A DNA stretch of 55,003 bases from Methanobacteriota archaeon (GTDB taxonomy: Archaea; Thermoplasmatota; Poseidoniia; Poseidoniales; Thalassarchaeaceae): contig PATC01000024.1 in the NCBI GenBank assembly GCA_002712285.1, positions 1 through 55,003 of the forward strand. Direction: 5' to 3'. The notes below the pieces were generated by a model. The model saw only the letters and a list, made by a program, of their open reading frames with translations. It did not search any database and was not told the origin of the DNA. The translations under genes and the position numbers were made by a program. The first letter of the stretch is position 1, and the number at the start of each line of letters is the position of its first letter. Shown here piece by piece: positions 1 through 8,700 of this stretch.

Positions 1-1218
1 AAAGAGTTCAGCGGAGAGGTAGAGATGGATCTTGAGGCTTCTGTGAAAGTGCATATTCACCGAATCGGTCTCCCTGAATCACTTGATGATGATGTGCCTT
101 ATGTCTCCGTAGAATCAATCCCGTCGGATCTCATTCGACATGTCATTGCTCTTGGTGACGAAAGAGAGGGTGGTTTGCTTACAGGTCTAGTAGATGCTCC
201 AATTCTTCCGTTGGGTGATGTAGATCATTACCTTGAGGTTTCAGATCAGGGTTTTCAGAATCTCTCAATTGCACTTACTCAATACATCGATGATTCGATT
301 CAACAATTGAATCAGGATCTTGATGATGAGATGGATGGACTGAATGACCAGATTAAGGCAGACCTAGAGGCCCAAGGTATCCCTGTCGAATTCAATGGAC
401 TAGTAATCGATCTTTCAGGTATTTCTCTTGTAACAGAGATTAGTCCATTTACGCAGCTGCAAGGAACCGAACTCTCGGATGATAATCCTATTACCATTGG
501 AGCAAAACTTGAGAAAACCACAATCAGGATTGGAATGATGGAAGGTAAGATGTTTGGTATTGAGACCGTTACTAATCCGGCTCAAATCTCAGCAAACATC
601 ATGGAATCCTTGGCGTCTTCTTTCGTAGATGGACTTGCAGTCAACAGTGGTATGAGTGGTTTTGCTGCACCTGTTTACACTGCCGAGGTTCCATCCGTTG
701 GTTCCACTAGCGAAGGTCTTGAACTAAAGCCAGGCGTCGAGATCAATCTCGGATTCCCTCGTGGTCTTGGAGTTGCAGAGATACATAGTGAACAAGGTAA
801 CGCAGCTGTGGAGACAATTGATGGGCGACAACATGTCACGTATCGAGTCCCTCTTTGTGAGACTGAGGATTGTTCAGAATCCACAGATACCTTGTCTTTC
901 ACACTCATGCTCGGCTACGAATTTATTCTGATTGAGATGACACCTTATCTTACTGCGCTCGCCATGCTCATAATTTTCCTCATGTATCGTCGTCATTCTA
1001 GGAGGGCTAAGAAACGGGCAATCCTAGAGGAAGAGAAGAAGCGTGCACGTCGTGCAGTAATTCAGAATACTCAGGCCGTACTATTGGAAGATGGATTAGC
1101 TCCTATACCGGTGGATGGAGATTGGTCAGAATCAGGTGGTTGGGGCGAAGATCCTTGGGCAGATAACGATCCTGCGGAGGTCTACATGCAGGGGCGAATG
1201 AAGCAGAAGATGCGTTGA
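1..1218 (+). CDS. Membrane-anchored extracytoplasmic protein, 5' end missing
   Basis: The reading frame is open from base 1. The first ATG at 25 is preceded in frame by eight sense codons, so the true start is probably outside the window. About 305 residues of a beta-rich, acidic domain are followed by one hydrophobic segment (about residues 308-324 counted from base 25: ALAMLIIFLMYRR) and a strongly basic stop-transfer stretch (RRHSRRAKKRA). This predicts an outside N-terminal domain and an inside tail of about 70 residues. The tail ends in a Trp/Asp-rich stretch (GGWGEDPWADND). I recognise no family. The stop codon TGA abuts the stop of the convergent uvrC with no gap. The topology matches the other surface proteins of this window, so a cell-envelope role is inferred. 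Confidence 0.7.
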   Translation, partial: KEFSGEVEMDLEASVKVHIHRIGLPESLDDDVPYVSVESIPSDLIRHVIALGDEREGGLLTGLVDAPILPLGDVDHYLEVSDQGFQNLSIALTQYIDDSIQQLNQDLDDEMDGLNDQIKADLEAQGIPVEFNGLVIDLSGISLVTEISPFTQLQGTELSDDNPITIGAKLEKTTIRIGMMEGKMFGIETVTNPAQISANIMESLASSFVDGLAVNSGMSGFAAPVYTAEVPSVGSTSEGLELKPGVEINLGFPRGLGVAEIHSEQGNAAVETIDGRQHVTYRVPLCETEDCSESTDTLSFTLMLGYEFILIEMTPYLTALAMLIIFLMYRRHSRRAKKRAILEEEKKRARRAVIQNTQAVLLEDGLAPIPVDGDWSESGGWGEDPWADNDPAEVYMQGRMKQKMR

Positions 1219-2946
1219 TTATCGTTGCAGATATTCTTTGATACGTTCAGCCAATGCAGGTCCAATTCCGGGTGCTGCGACTAAATCCTTGACTGTCGCA
1301 TGTTCGATTCCTTTCCTACCACCGAAGTGACGGAGAAGGGATTGGAGTTTTTTTGCACCGAGCCCTGGAACTGCTTCAAGCGGATCAGCAATCGCTGTTC
1401 TTGCTCGTCTTTTACGATGGAATCGATTTACAAATCGATGTGCTTCATCTCTTGCGTGGATGAATAGGCGCCCCCTCTGATCGAGAATTATCGATTCTTC
1501 TTCAGGACGATGAAGTGTCTCTTCTTTCTTTGCAAGTGCTGCATATCTGATAGAATTGCTTAATCCTAACTCGTTGAGTAGATCTGTCATCATATTCAGA
1601 TGGGTTTCGCCTCCATCTAGTAAAACAAGGTCAGGCCAATTCTCTTGTTTACGTATCCATCGTTCGATAACTTCACGCATCATCCTGAGATCATCATGGG
1701 CGTTAGTTTTGACTTTGTAGGTGCGATATTCATCTTTCAAAGGTCTACCATTACGAAGTGCCACAGATGCCCCGACTCGTTCATCACCTTGCAATTGTGC
1801 CATATCGAAACAGACGATATAATTTAGAGAATCCAGGCCAAGTAATTTTGCTGCATCATCAGCAGCCATTTGCTCCAAACTTCCTGATTTTTTCTTAGCG
1901 TTGCGTTCAGCATGGATTCGTGCATTAGAATCCGCCATAGCTCTAAGTTTAGCTAATTCGCCACGTTGAGGAACACGGATATCGACTGAGCCTTTTCTAC
2001 GCTCAGTAAGCCAGTGCTCTATCCACCCAGTTACGGGAGTTGGGAGAAGCAACGTTCTGGGCGGTCTTCGTGAAGCATAATGCTCACTTAGAACTAGGGC
2101 AATTGATTCCATGATATCTCCTCGATGGATTAGAGGATACTGTACTTGCCCTTGGATGACTCCTTCCTTAGTATGTAGAATTACTACAGTACCAATATCT
2201 CCGTGAGATGAAAATCCGATTGCATCACAGTCTTGGTAGAAACGACTGTGAATGATTTGTTGAGACAATGTTTTGTGAATGGCTGCAATCATATCACGTA
2301 TTTTTGCTGCATTTTCGAAGGCCATTCGTTGAGATGCTCCATCCATTTCCTTTTGTAGAGATTCGATTAGTAGTCTAGCATCCCCATCTAATACGCTTGT
2401 GACAGCTTTGACAATACTCGGATACCCATCTGGATCATGACAGGGACCCTTGCATAGTCCGATATGTCTAGCCATACAGCCATCTTTCCCTTTGCAATCC
2501 TTGTCTCTAATCCCAAACTCATATCTCAGTACCTGAATAACTCTCTTAGCAGCTCCTACATCTGGAAAAGGCCCCCATATCTTAGCATCCGTAGGAGGGT
2601 GTCGAGTGTAGAGTATTCTAGGAAATTCTTCGTTTGTTATAGCAATGAAAGGGTATGATTTGTCATCCTTGAGTAAAGAGTTGTAATTGGGTTTGTGCTT
2701 GCGAATTAGTTGTCGTTCCAACATTAGCGCTTCACTAGGATTTTGAGTTACTATACAATCTACATAATCCGCTTCTTCGACAAGTAAAGGAATCATTGCT
2801 CGGTCTGGATTCTTAGAGAAATATGAGCGAATCCGATCACGTAGAACAGTCGCTTTACCGACGTACATCACACGTTCATCGTTACGTTTGAACAGATATA
2901 CTCCAGGTTTTGCCGGTAGGTCAAGACCCTGAGCATCCACCGGCAT
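1219..2946 (-). CDS. uvrC: Excinuclease ABC subunit C
   Basis: UvrC makes the 3' and 5' incisions in UvrABC nucleotide excision repair. The order of domains is complete. It has an N-terminal GIY-YIG nuclease (residues about 14-45, GVYLF and MYVGKA), a UVR UvrB-binding helix pair (about 195-230, EMDGASQRMAFENAAKIRD), and an RNase H-like 5' nuclease (about 375-490, CFDMAQLQGDERVGA and PDLVLLDGGETHLN). Two helix-hairpin-helix motifs close the protein (AVPGLGAKKL, AAPGIGPALA). At 575 aa it is slightly shorter than the about 610-aa bacterial enzyme. The ATG at 2946 lies just before the GIY-YIG domain. UvrABC is of bacterial type and patchy in archaea. uvrA and uvrB are not in this window. It diverges from the STAND regulator gene across 51 bp. 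Confidence 0.96.
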   Translation of the reverse strand: MPVDAQGLDLPAKPGVYLFKRNDERVMYVGKATVLRDRIRSYFSKNPDRAMIPLLVEEADYVDCIVTQNPSEALMLERQLIRKHKPNYNSLLKDDKSYPFIAITNEEFPRILYTRHPPTDAKIWGPFPDVGAAKRVIQVLRYEFGIRDKDCKGKDGCMARHIGLCKGPCHDPDGYPSIVKAVTSVLDGDARLLIESLQKEMDGASQRMAFENAAKIRDMIAAIHKTLSQQIIHSRFYQDCDAIGFSSHGDIGTVVILHTKEGVIQGQVQYPLIHRGDIMESIALVLSEHYASRRPPRTLLLPTPVTGWIEHWLTERRKGSVDIRVPQRGELAKLRAMADSNARIHAERNAKKKSGSLEQMAADDAAKLLGLDSLNYIVCFDMAQLQGDERVGASVALRNGRPLKDEYRTYKVKTNAHDDLRMMREVIERWIRKQENWPDLVLLDGGETHLNMMTDLLNELGLSNSIRYAALAKKEETLHRPEEESIILDQRGRLFIHARDEAHRFVNRFHRKRRARTAIADPLEAVPGLGAKKLQSLLRHFGGRKGIEHATVKDLVAAPGIGPALAERIKEYLQR

Positions 2947-2997
2947 GGGTCTACCACCGCGCGGACACTCAAGAACTCCCGCCTTCTTCGAGAGAAT

Positions 2998-5151
2998 GTG
3001 CCGCTCACTCTCGCTGACCGCCTTCTCCGTTTACTTTCGGAGCAGTCAGAGTCTTTAGCAAGCGCTTGGGATGTGCCGCGGACTGCCTCTCTGCCGGGGT
3101 TGAGTGAGCGACTCGGTGTAGTCAGATCCGCCCTACATACGCATCTCAAGTATCTGCAGGAATCGGGACTAATTTTGACTCGTCAGGCACATGTAATCGG
3201 GGGTGGTTCACGTAAGCGTACGGTTGTACATCCGACATCTGAAGGACGTCGACGTGCATCGTCTTTTTCTGAACAGACGATAGAATCTCATGGTGAGATT
3301 ATTGGTTCTGCTCCAGATAGGATTGATCTCGTAGGCAGAGATTCTATGGTTTCGAAAATCTTTGAGCGTCTCATCTCAGGGGATACACTTGTTTTAACCG
3401 GACTTGCTGGAATTGGAAAGACGTCACTACTCAGAGAAGTGGCCCATTCTGCCATTACGGAAGGCCACAAGGTCCGATGGGCTCAACTGGATATGGACAG
3501 TGATGTACGAGGTATTGCTCATGATCTCTTTGGGTTAAACGCCCCAGAAAACAAAGAAGCGATTGTCGGAATGCTTGGTGCCGAAGATATCGTAATCATA
3601 GATGGAATTCATGAGTTGCATCCAAGACACGAACATGCAGTTCTCGACCTTATTCTCCTAATTACTGAGAGGGGTCGAACATCAATTGCTTGCCGAGCAC
3701 CAGTTCCTGATACACTTCGTGATTTTCCAATAATCAAGGTTGAAGGTTTGGCGCCAGAGAATGCAGCAAAAATGCTCTCTGATGAGATGGACCCTGAAGA
3801 GGCGCTCAGCTTAGCAGAAGCATTGGGAGGTCATCCACTTGCACTCGCTCTTTTGGATTCGAATTCAGAAGCCCCTGTCGCAACAACAGCGGTACATGAT
3901 TTCGTTCAACAGAATGTATTGGTGAGCCTAACTAATCAATCTCATGATGTTCTCGATCGCGTGATTCTCGAGCCCGTTCTTCTTTATGGAAACGAAGTTG
4001 AGGATGAGAATGGTTTCGTTGACTTAGATGAGCGCGCTCTACTTCGCTGGCGCTCCCAACTTTTCGGTGTAGAGACACTCATTGCTACGGTGCGAATAAC
4101 TGAATTGCCATCGGAAGAACGTGTGAAAATTCATGGTGAACTAGCCATGCAATGGGCTGAAAGAAGTGGTGGAAGAGCGCGTCGGATTGAGATGCATCAC
4201 CGAATTAGATCTAATCAAGACAATCTTGCAGACCTCCTTTTACCTGTATTGGAAGAAATTAGCATAGCAATTCCATCAGCAGGCATCATTCTCGTTGAGG
4301 ATGCCCTTGAGGCTTCAGGAGGCGATGAACGTCTTCGTTTCGAGGCGGCTCGTTTGAGTATTGAGCGTGCTGAATACAATGAAGCGGGAGCTCATCTAGA
4401 GATATTATCTAAGAATCCAATGAGCGATATATTGCGTTCACGGTTACTTCGAGTACAAGGTGATACATCATCTGCGGATACGTTGGAAACTGTTGCCATT
4501 GAACAGATGGACGAAGAGTCAAGAATCCGCTTCACTCTGTCTAGTATAGTTAGGAGAATTGATGATTGGATTCCTGGTACTAAATACCGTGAAGATGCTA
4601 ATTTTCTTCTCGATGCTGTCGATACATTCGATAGTTCATTGAACCCAGAACACCCACTGACAGCAGGCGCACGTATTGCAAATGAGATGTCTCGTTTTCG
4701 CCTCTACCTTGATCTCAATGAAGTCGATTCAGCACAGAGTGTTCTTGATCGGTTGACAATTGCCTCAGGTACGCGTGACCCAATTGTTAGACGAATGCGG
4801 CTTCGCCTTGATGCTCATCGTGCCCAACCAGATGATGTTCCAATGATTGTCGCAAGAATTGAGGCTGAACCTGACAATATTGAACGCTGTCGCTTAATGC
4901 ATTCAATGCTCGATCGTATGCTCGATCCACCTCCAGGGCTTCTTGCGGGTTTTGAACGCTCTTCACTTCTCCAGATTCCCGATTTGACACCACTAGGTCG
5001 CCGCTTGCTAGCTTCTCGCTGGCGTCTTATTGCTCGTACTGATCCTTCTCGAAGAATTCCTGCTCTTCGGGAAGCAGTTCATCACTTACAACGTGCTGAA
5101 TGCCCACGCGCAGCATCCGAATTGATTGAACGCGTTCATCGATTGATTTGA
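2998..5151 (+). CDS. Winged-helix / STAND-type ATPase regulator
   Basis: The 717-aa protein begins with a probable winged-helix DNA-binding domain (residues about 4-80, including LGVVRSALHTHLKYLQESG, then a basic wing with GGGSRKRTV). A P-loop ATPase follows (about 105-290) with Walker A GLAGIGKTS and Walker B-like DIVIIDG. The rest is a helical region of about 400 residues that looks like degenerate TPR-type repeats. This arrangement (HTH, NTPase, superhelical sensor) is that of STAND/MalT-like regulators, so signal-dependent transcription control is inferred. The ligand is unknown. The start is GTG at 2998; an ATG at 2996 is out of frame. It ends exactly against the convergent RAM-domain gene (TGA then TTA). 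Confidence 0.75.
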   Translation: MPLTLADRLLRLLSEQSESLASAWDVPRTASLPGLSERLGVVRSALHTHLKYLQESGLILTRQAHVIGGGSRKRTVVHPTSEGRRRASSFSEQTIESHGEIIGSAPDRIDLVGRDSMVSKIFERLISGDTLVLTGLAGIGKTSLLREVAHSAITEGHKVRWAQLDMDSDVRGIAHDLFGLNAPENKEAIVGMLGAEDIVIIDGIHELHPRHEHAVLDLILLITERGRTSIACRAPVPDTLRDFPIIKVEGLAPENAAKMLSDEMDPEEALSLAEALGGHPLALALLDSNSEAPVATTAVHDFVQQNVLVSLTNQSHDVLDRVILEPVLLYGNEVEDENGFVDLDERALLRWRSQLFGVETLIATVRITELPSEERVKIHGELAMQWAERSGGRARRIEMHHRIRSNQDNLADLLLPVLEEISIAIPSAGIILVEDALEASGGDERLRFEAARLSIERAEYNEAGAHLEILSKNPMSDILRSRLLRVQGDTSSADTLETVAIEQMDEESRIRFTLSSIVRRIDDWIPGTKYREDANFLLDAVDTFDSSLNPEHPLTAGARIANEMSRFRLYLDLNEVDSAQSVLDRLTIASGTRDPIVRRMRLRLDAHRAQPDDVPMIVARIEAEPDNIERCRLMHSMLDRMLDPPPGLLAGFERSSLLQIPDLTPLGRRLLASRWRLIARTDPSRRIPALREAVHHLQRAECPRAASELIERVHRLI

Positions 5152-5388
5152 TTAGATTCTAGATCCAATCAGAGTTCTAGTATCGATGACTCCGTTGATT
5201 ATTCGAATCTGTTCCATGATACATCGAGTGAGTTCAACCTCGTCATCGGCAACGACTTTTACGAGCACATCGAAAGAACCGAAGATTCCCCATCGACCTT
5301 CCACGAGTTCGATAGCCTCCAATTCTTCTCTAACGACCGCTTCAGAACCTGTCTGTGTCTTAATCAGAACAAATCCTATGGCAGCCAT
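5152..5388 (-). CDS. Stand-alone Lrp/AsnC ligand-binding (RAM) domain protein
   Basis: This 78-aa protein consists only of the alpha-beta RAM domain found at the C-terminus of Lrp/AsnC regulators: FVLIKTQTGSE, then GRWGIFGSFDVLVKV, then RIINGVIDTRTLI. It has no DNA-binding helix-turn-helix. Such proteins oligomerise and bind amino acids or other small ligands, often modulating full-length Lrp partners. The start is set at the ATG at 5388, ten bases after the upstream paralog and preceded by a GAGGGTG ribosome site; a longer frame to 5445 would overlap that paralog. It is co-transcribed with, and paralogous to, the gene at 5399-5632. Confidence 0.85.
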   Translation of the reverse strand: MAAIGFVLIKTQTGSEAVVREELEAIELVEGRWGIFGSFDVLVKVVADDEVELTRCIMEQIRIINGVIDTRTLIGSRI

Positions 5389-5398
5389 ATATTCACCC

Positions 5399-5632
5399 TC
5401 AATAGTCCACCGTAATAAGCGTCTCAGTGTCTCGAATTCCGTCAATAGTACGGAATGTATTCATCAGAATATGAGCGAGTTCTTTGGGATTGTCGGTACC
5501 TACTCTAACAATGAGATCGTGTTCACCATATAGGACATGGACCTCTAAAACAGCTTCAAGATTGTCTAGGGAGACGTATACGTCACGTTCTCGACCCGGA
5601 TGAGTCTTGATGAGCACGAAGGCCGCTCCCAT
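5399..5632 (-). CDS. Stand-alone Lrp/AsnC ligand-binding (RAM) domain protein, paralog
   Basis: This is a 77-aa single-domain RAM protein (FVLIKTHPGRE, GEHDLIVRVGTDN, RTIDGIRDTETLI), clearly paralogous to its downstream neighbour. Both keep the Gly/Asp turn before the third strand that lines the ligand pocket in Lrp proteins. No HTH is present. The pair is probably a tandem duplication and may form hetero-oligomers; that is inference. The first gene of the two-gene unit, it diverges from the 1614-aa surface protein across 92 bp. Confidence 0.85.
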   Translation of the reverse strand: MGAAFVLIKTHPGRERDVYVSLDNLEAVLEVHVLYGEHDLIVRVGTDNPKELAHILMNTFRTIDGIRDTETLITVDY

Positions 5633-5703
5633 ACTATTCCCATATTGAGCCGGCCTTCACCTGTCTTTGAACTATGCGTTTAATCTCAACCTCTCTTTCT
5701 ATC

Positions 5704-5744
5704 AGGAAACCGGTGCATTGATTCATGTTGGTATCCGGTTTCCT
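5704..5744. promoter_or_regulatory. Perfect 10-bp inverted repeat spanning a start codon
   Basis: AGGAAACCGG at 5704-5713 is the exact reverse complement of CCGGTTTCCT at 5735-5744. The 21-base spacer contains the ATG at 5725. The repeat is either an operator or an mRNA hairpin that would hide that start. If translation instead begins at the next in-frame ATG (5749), the whole repeat lies just upstream of the gene. Confidence 0.6.
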
Positions 5745-8700
5745 ACTCATGTCAGGCAAGGCATGTTTACTCGTAGCCTTGTTTTTGACGGCAAGTTGGA
5801 TTGGTGTATTCCAACCGGAAGAACTCGATTTTGAGGAAAATAGAGAGCAAATCTTTGTTCAGTCTCGTGCGGTAACGACTTGGTCTGGAACAGTCCAACT
5901 TACATCCTCCTATACGGTTTCATCAGGAGATGAACTTAGGATACAGCCTGGGACTACCATCGAAATGTCATTAGGTGCACGTCTGTATGTAGATGGCCGT
6001 TTGAGTGTCCTAGGTAATGATGTGTCCCCGGTGCTAATTACCTCTGGTATTTCCACACAATCTCACGAAGGTTTGCAGTTCAATACAACATCGAATGGTT
6101 TCGGTTCAGTAGTTCGTAATCTTACAATTCAGAATGCCGACTATGGGGTCACAATTTACGGTAGTAATCCCTTACTCGATAATTTGACAATTCTAGATCC
6201 GGATTACGTAGGTGTTGATTTATTCAGTTCTGCAACACCTACGATTACTAATCTGCACATTGATGAGGCTGGACAAGATCTTCATGGCTTTGCCAATACT
6301 TGGCGATATGGTCTAGGTTTATCCATTGGAGCTGGTTCTGCTCCAGTTGTTACAGGATTACAAGTTAATGATGCGATTACTCGTGGAATCAATGTCTGGG
6401 GTGGTTCTGGTGGACTTATTCGAGATACACATATTCACAATGTGAGTTTGGCAACACAGTCGATTTCTGCAGGTGTATGGGTTGAAGACTCTATCCTCTT
6501 GTTCCAGAATCTCACAGTGAATCGTTCAGATCATGGTGTATATGTACGTCATATTACTGAAACCGGGGTGACACGGCCGACTTTCCGTGATACTGTCGTT
6601 GAGAATTCAATGTATGTCGGCGTTTTCGTCGAACGTTACAACCATTCTCTGTATGCGAATATACCCATGAATGCCCAGTTTGAGGGTCTCACGGTTCGTG
6701 GTACTGGTGGTCCGAATGCCAAAGCTTCTGGCCTTTGTACGGCTGCTTTGAACATCAACACATCTGGTGTCTACATTGAGAATGCCCTCATTGAGAATAA
6801 CGATTGTATTGGCTTCAGGGGCTATATGATGGGCTCATCTACTACTGTCAGAAATTTGACCGTCAACGGTTCAGGTAAGGTTGGCGCATCCGATCCTAAT
6901 CTTGGCTCAGGTATCTATTTGCGTTCAGTAAATTGGGCACCAACTTTCGATGACATATCTGTATCTGATGCAGCTACAAACGGAATACATCTACGTAAGT
7001 CGAGTCTACGTGGAACAAACTGGTCTGTGGATAACAGTAGTCGTGTTGGACTCTACATCCGTGAGTCACATCCTGAAGTGGAGGGTATCACTGTAGAAGA
7101 TAACGGCTTAAATGGCGTCCATATTTTCGATGCAAACAACGTTCTATTGGAAAATGTGATTTCGGCAAGAAACGGAGGTTCTGCAAGTGGTGTATCTGAT
7201 GGAGTCGGTTATTTCTACGAAGAATCGAACACGTTGACTGCTCCGACTAAAGATGTCACCTGCCGTACCTGTACCAGTATTGACGATGCTCAGGGAGGCG
7301 TGATGCTCAGTTCAAGTATTGATGTAGTCCTTGAGAATCATACAATCGTAACTCCGGCTGGTATTGGACCTGCTTTACGTGTCGACAATAGTGGTCTAAC
7401 TCGAACGGGTGTTGTGACGATTCGCGGCATGTCGATCCATCAAGAAGAATCGTCTACACATGCTGTATCAATTGGTTCAAGCGATGCAAGCATCAATGGA
7501 TTGAATCTTCAAGGCAATCATAGCGGTATGTTCTGGACTGGAACTGGAACATCTGGCTTAGCGTCCTCTCTTTCTAGCTCTACCCTAGGTGGACCGAACT
7601 GTCTCAGTTTGACGGCTCACAGTGCCCTTTCCATTACTTCGAGCGATATCTCCGCATGCACGGGGGCGATGACCATCCAGTCTAGTATTGTCTCCTTCGA
7701 TGGTATGTTGGATTCTAGTCACCTTTCTCTAAATCAGCCAGGGGTGAGTACTACCAGCCATGTCGAGTGGATATCATCAGGTGCCCCCCCGGCTCTCAAC
7801 CTAGGTGGAACGGCACAGTTCGATCGCATGTGGCGAGTCCATACATGGGCAGTGAACCAGAATGGGTTCGGGTTGCCAAACGCAGAGGTCAACTTATCCT
7901 TCGATCACACCGAATCGGATGTCACTGAGACATTGCCTTACGCAGGCAACATGGTTCTAGGTCCCTTTGTAGGGATGAGAACTGATGCACTTGGTAGCAC
8001 TTCTGTCAACGAGTTCTGGACAGGTTGCCTCTATGCTTCAGTGCGTAACGACACTGGACCGACAGCGCTCAATAATGATCTCAATGTTATCTGTGAGATT
8101 GTCCTCCCAGATCAAGCTCCACTAATCATCTGGTCAACGCCTGTGGACGAGGAGGTCTTCCCATCCGGTGGAGAAGTAGTGTTCAATGCTACAGAATCTT
8201 GGGATTTAGAATCCCAAGCTTTGACTTTCACTTGGATGAGCAACATCGATGGGGATCTCCACCAAGCTTGCTCTTCATCAAGTGGCGATAATGGTTCGAA
8301 TCTCATCGTAAACGATCAGATACCAGCCTGTTTCTCAGATGGAAACCATGACATTACTCTAGAGGTGTGCGATACTTCGTTTAATTGTGCAAATGAAACG
8401 CGGAGTATCGAACTGACGAATCTTCCTCCGTCTATTTCTATGGCTCTTGATCCTCCTGCGGATGCTACGAACCGTATACTACTAGCAAGAACTGAGGTAT
8501 TACATCTCAATGCCTCTGCCTCCATTGATCCGGAAGGTATGCCATTTACGACTAGTTTAGATGTCTCGTTCTCTAACTGGGCTGACGATCCTGGAGATTG
8601 CATGGCTCCTTCATGTCCATTGGAGTACAATGTTTCCTTCGAGGATTCTCCATCAGATATTTTCGATCTCGTTTTTGTCATCGGTGATGGACTGAATCCT

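Noticed and set aside
5152..5445. 97-aa version of the first RAM protein
   Set aside because: The extra 19 residues overlap the upstream paralog and lack family similarity; ATG 5388 has a ribosome site and the correct domain start.
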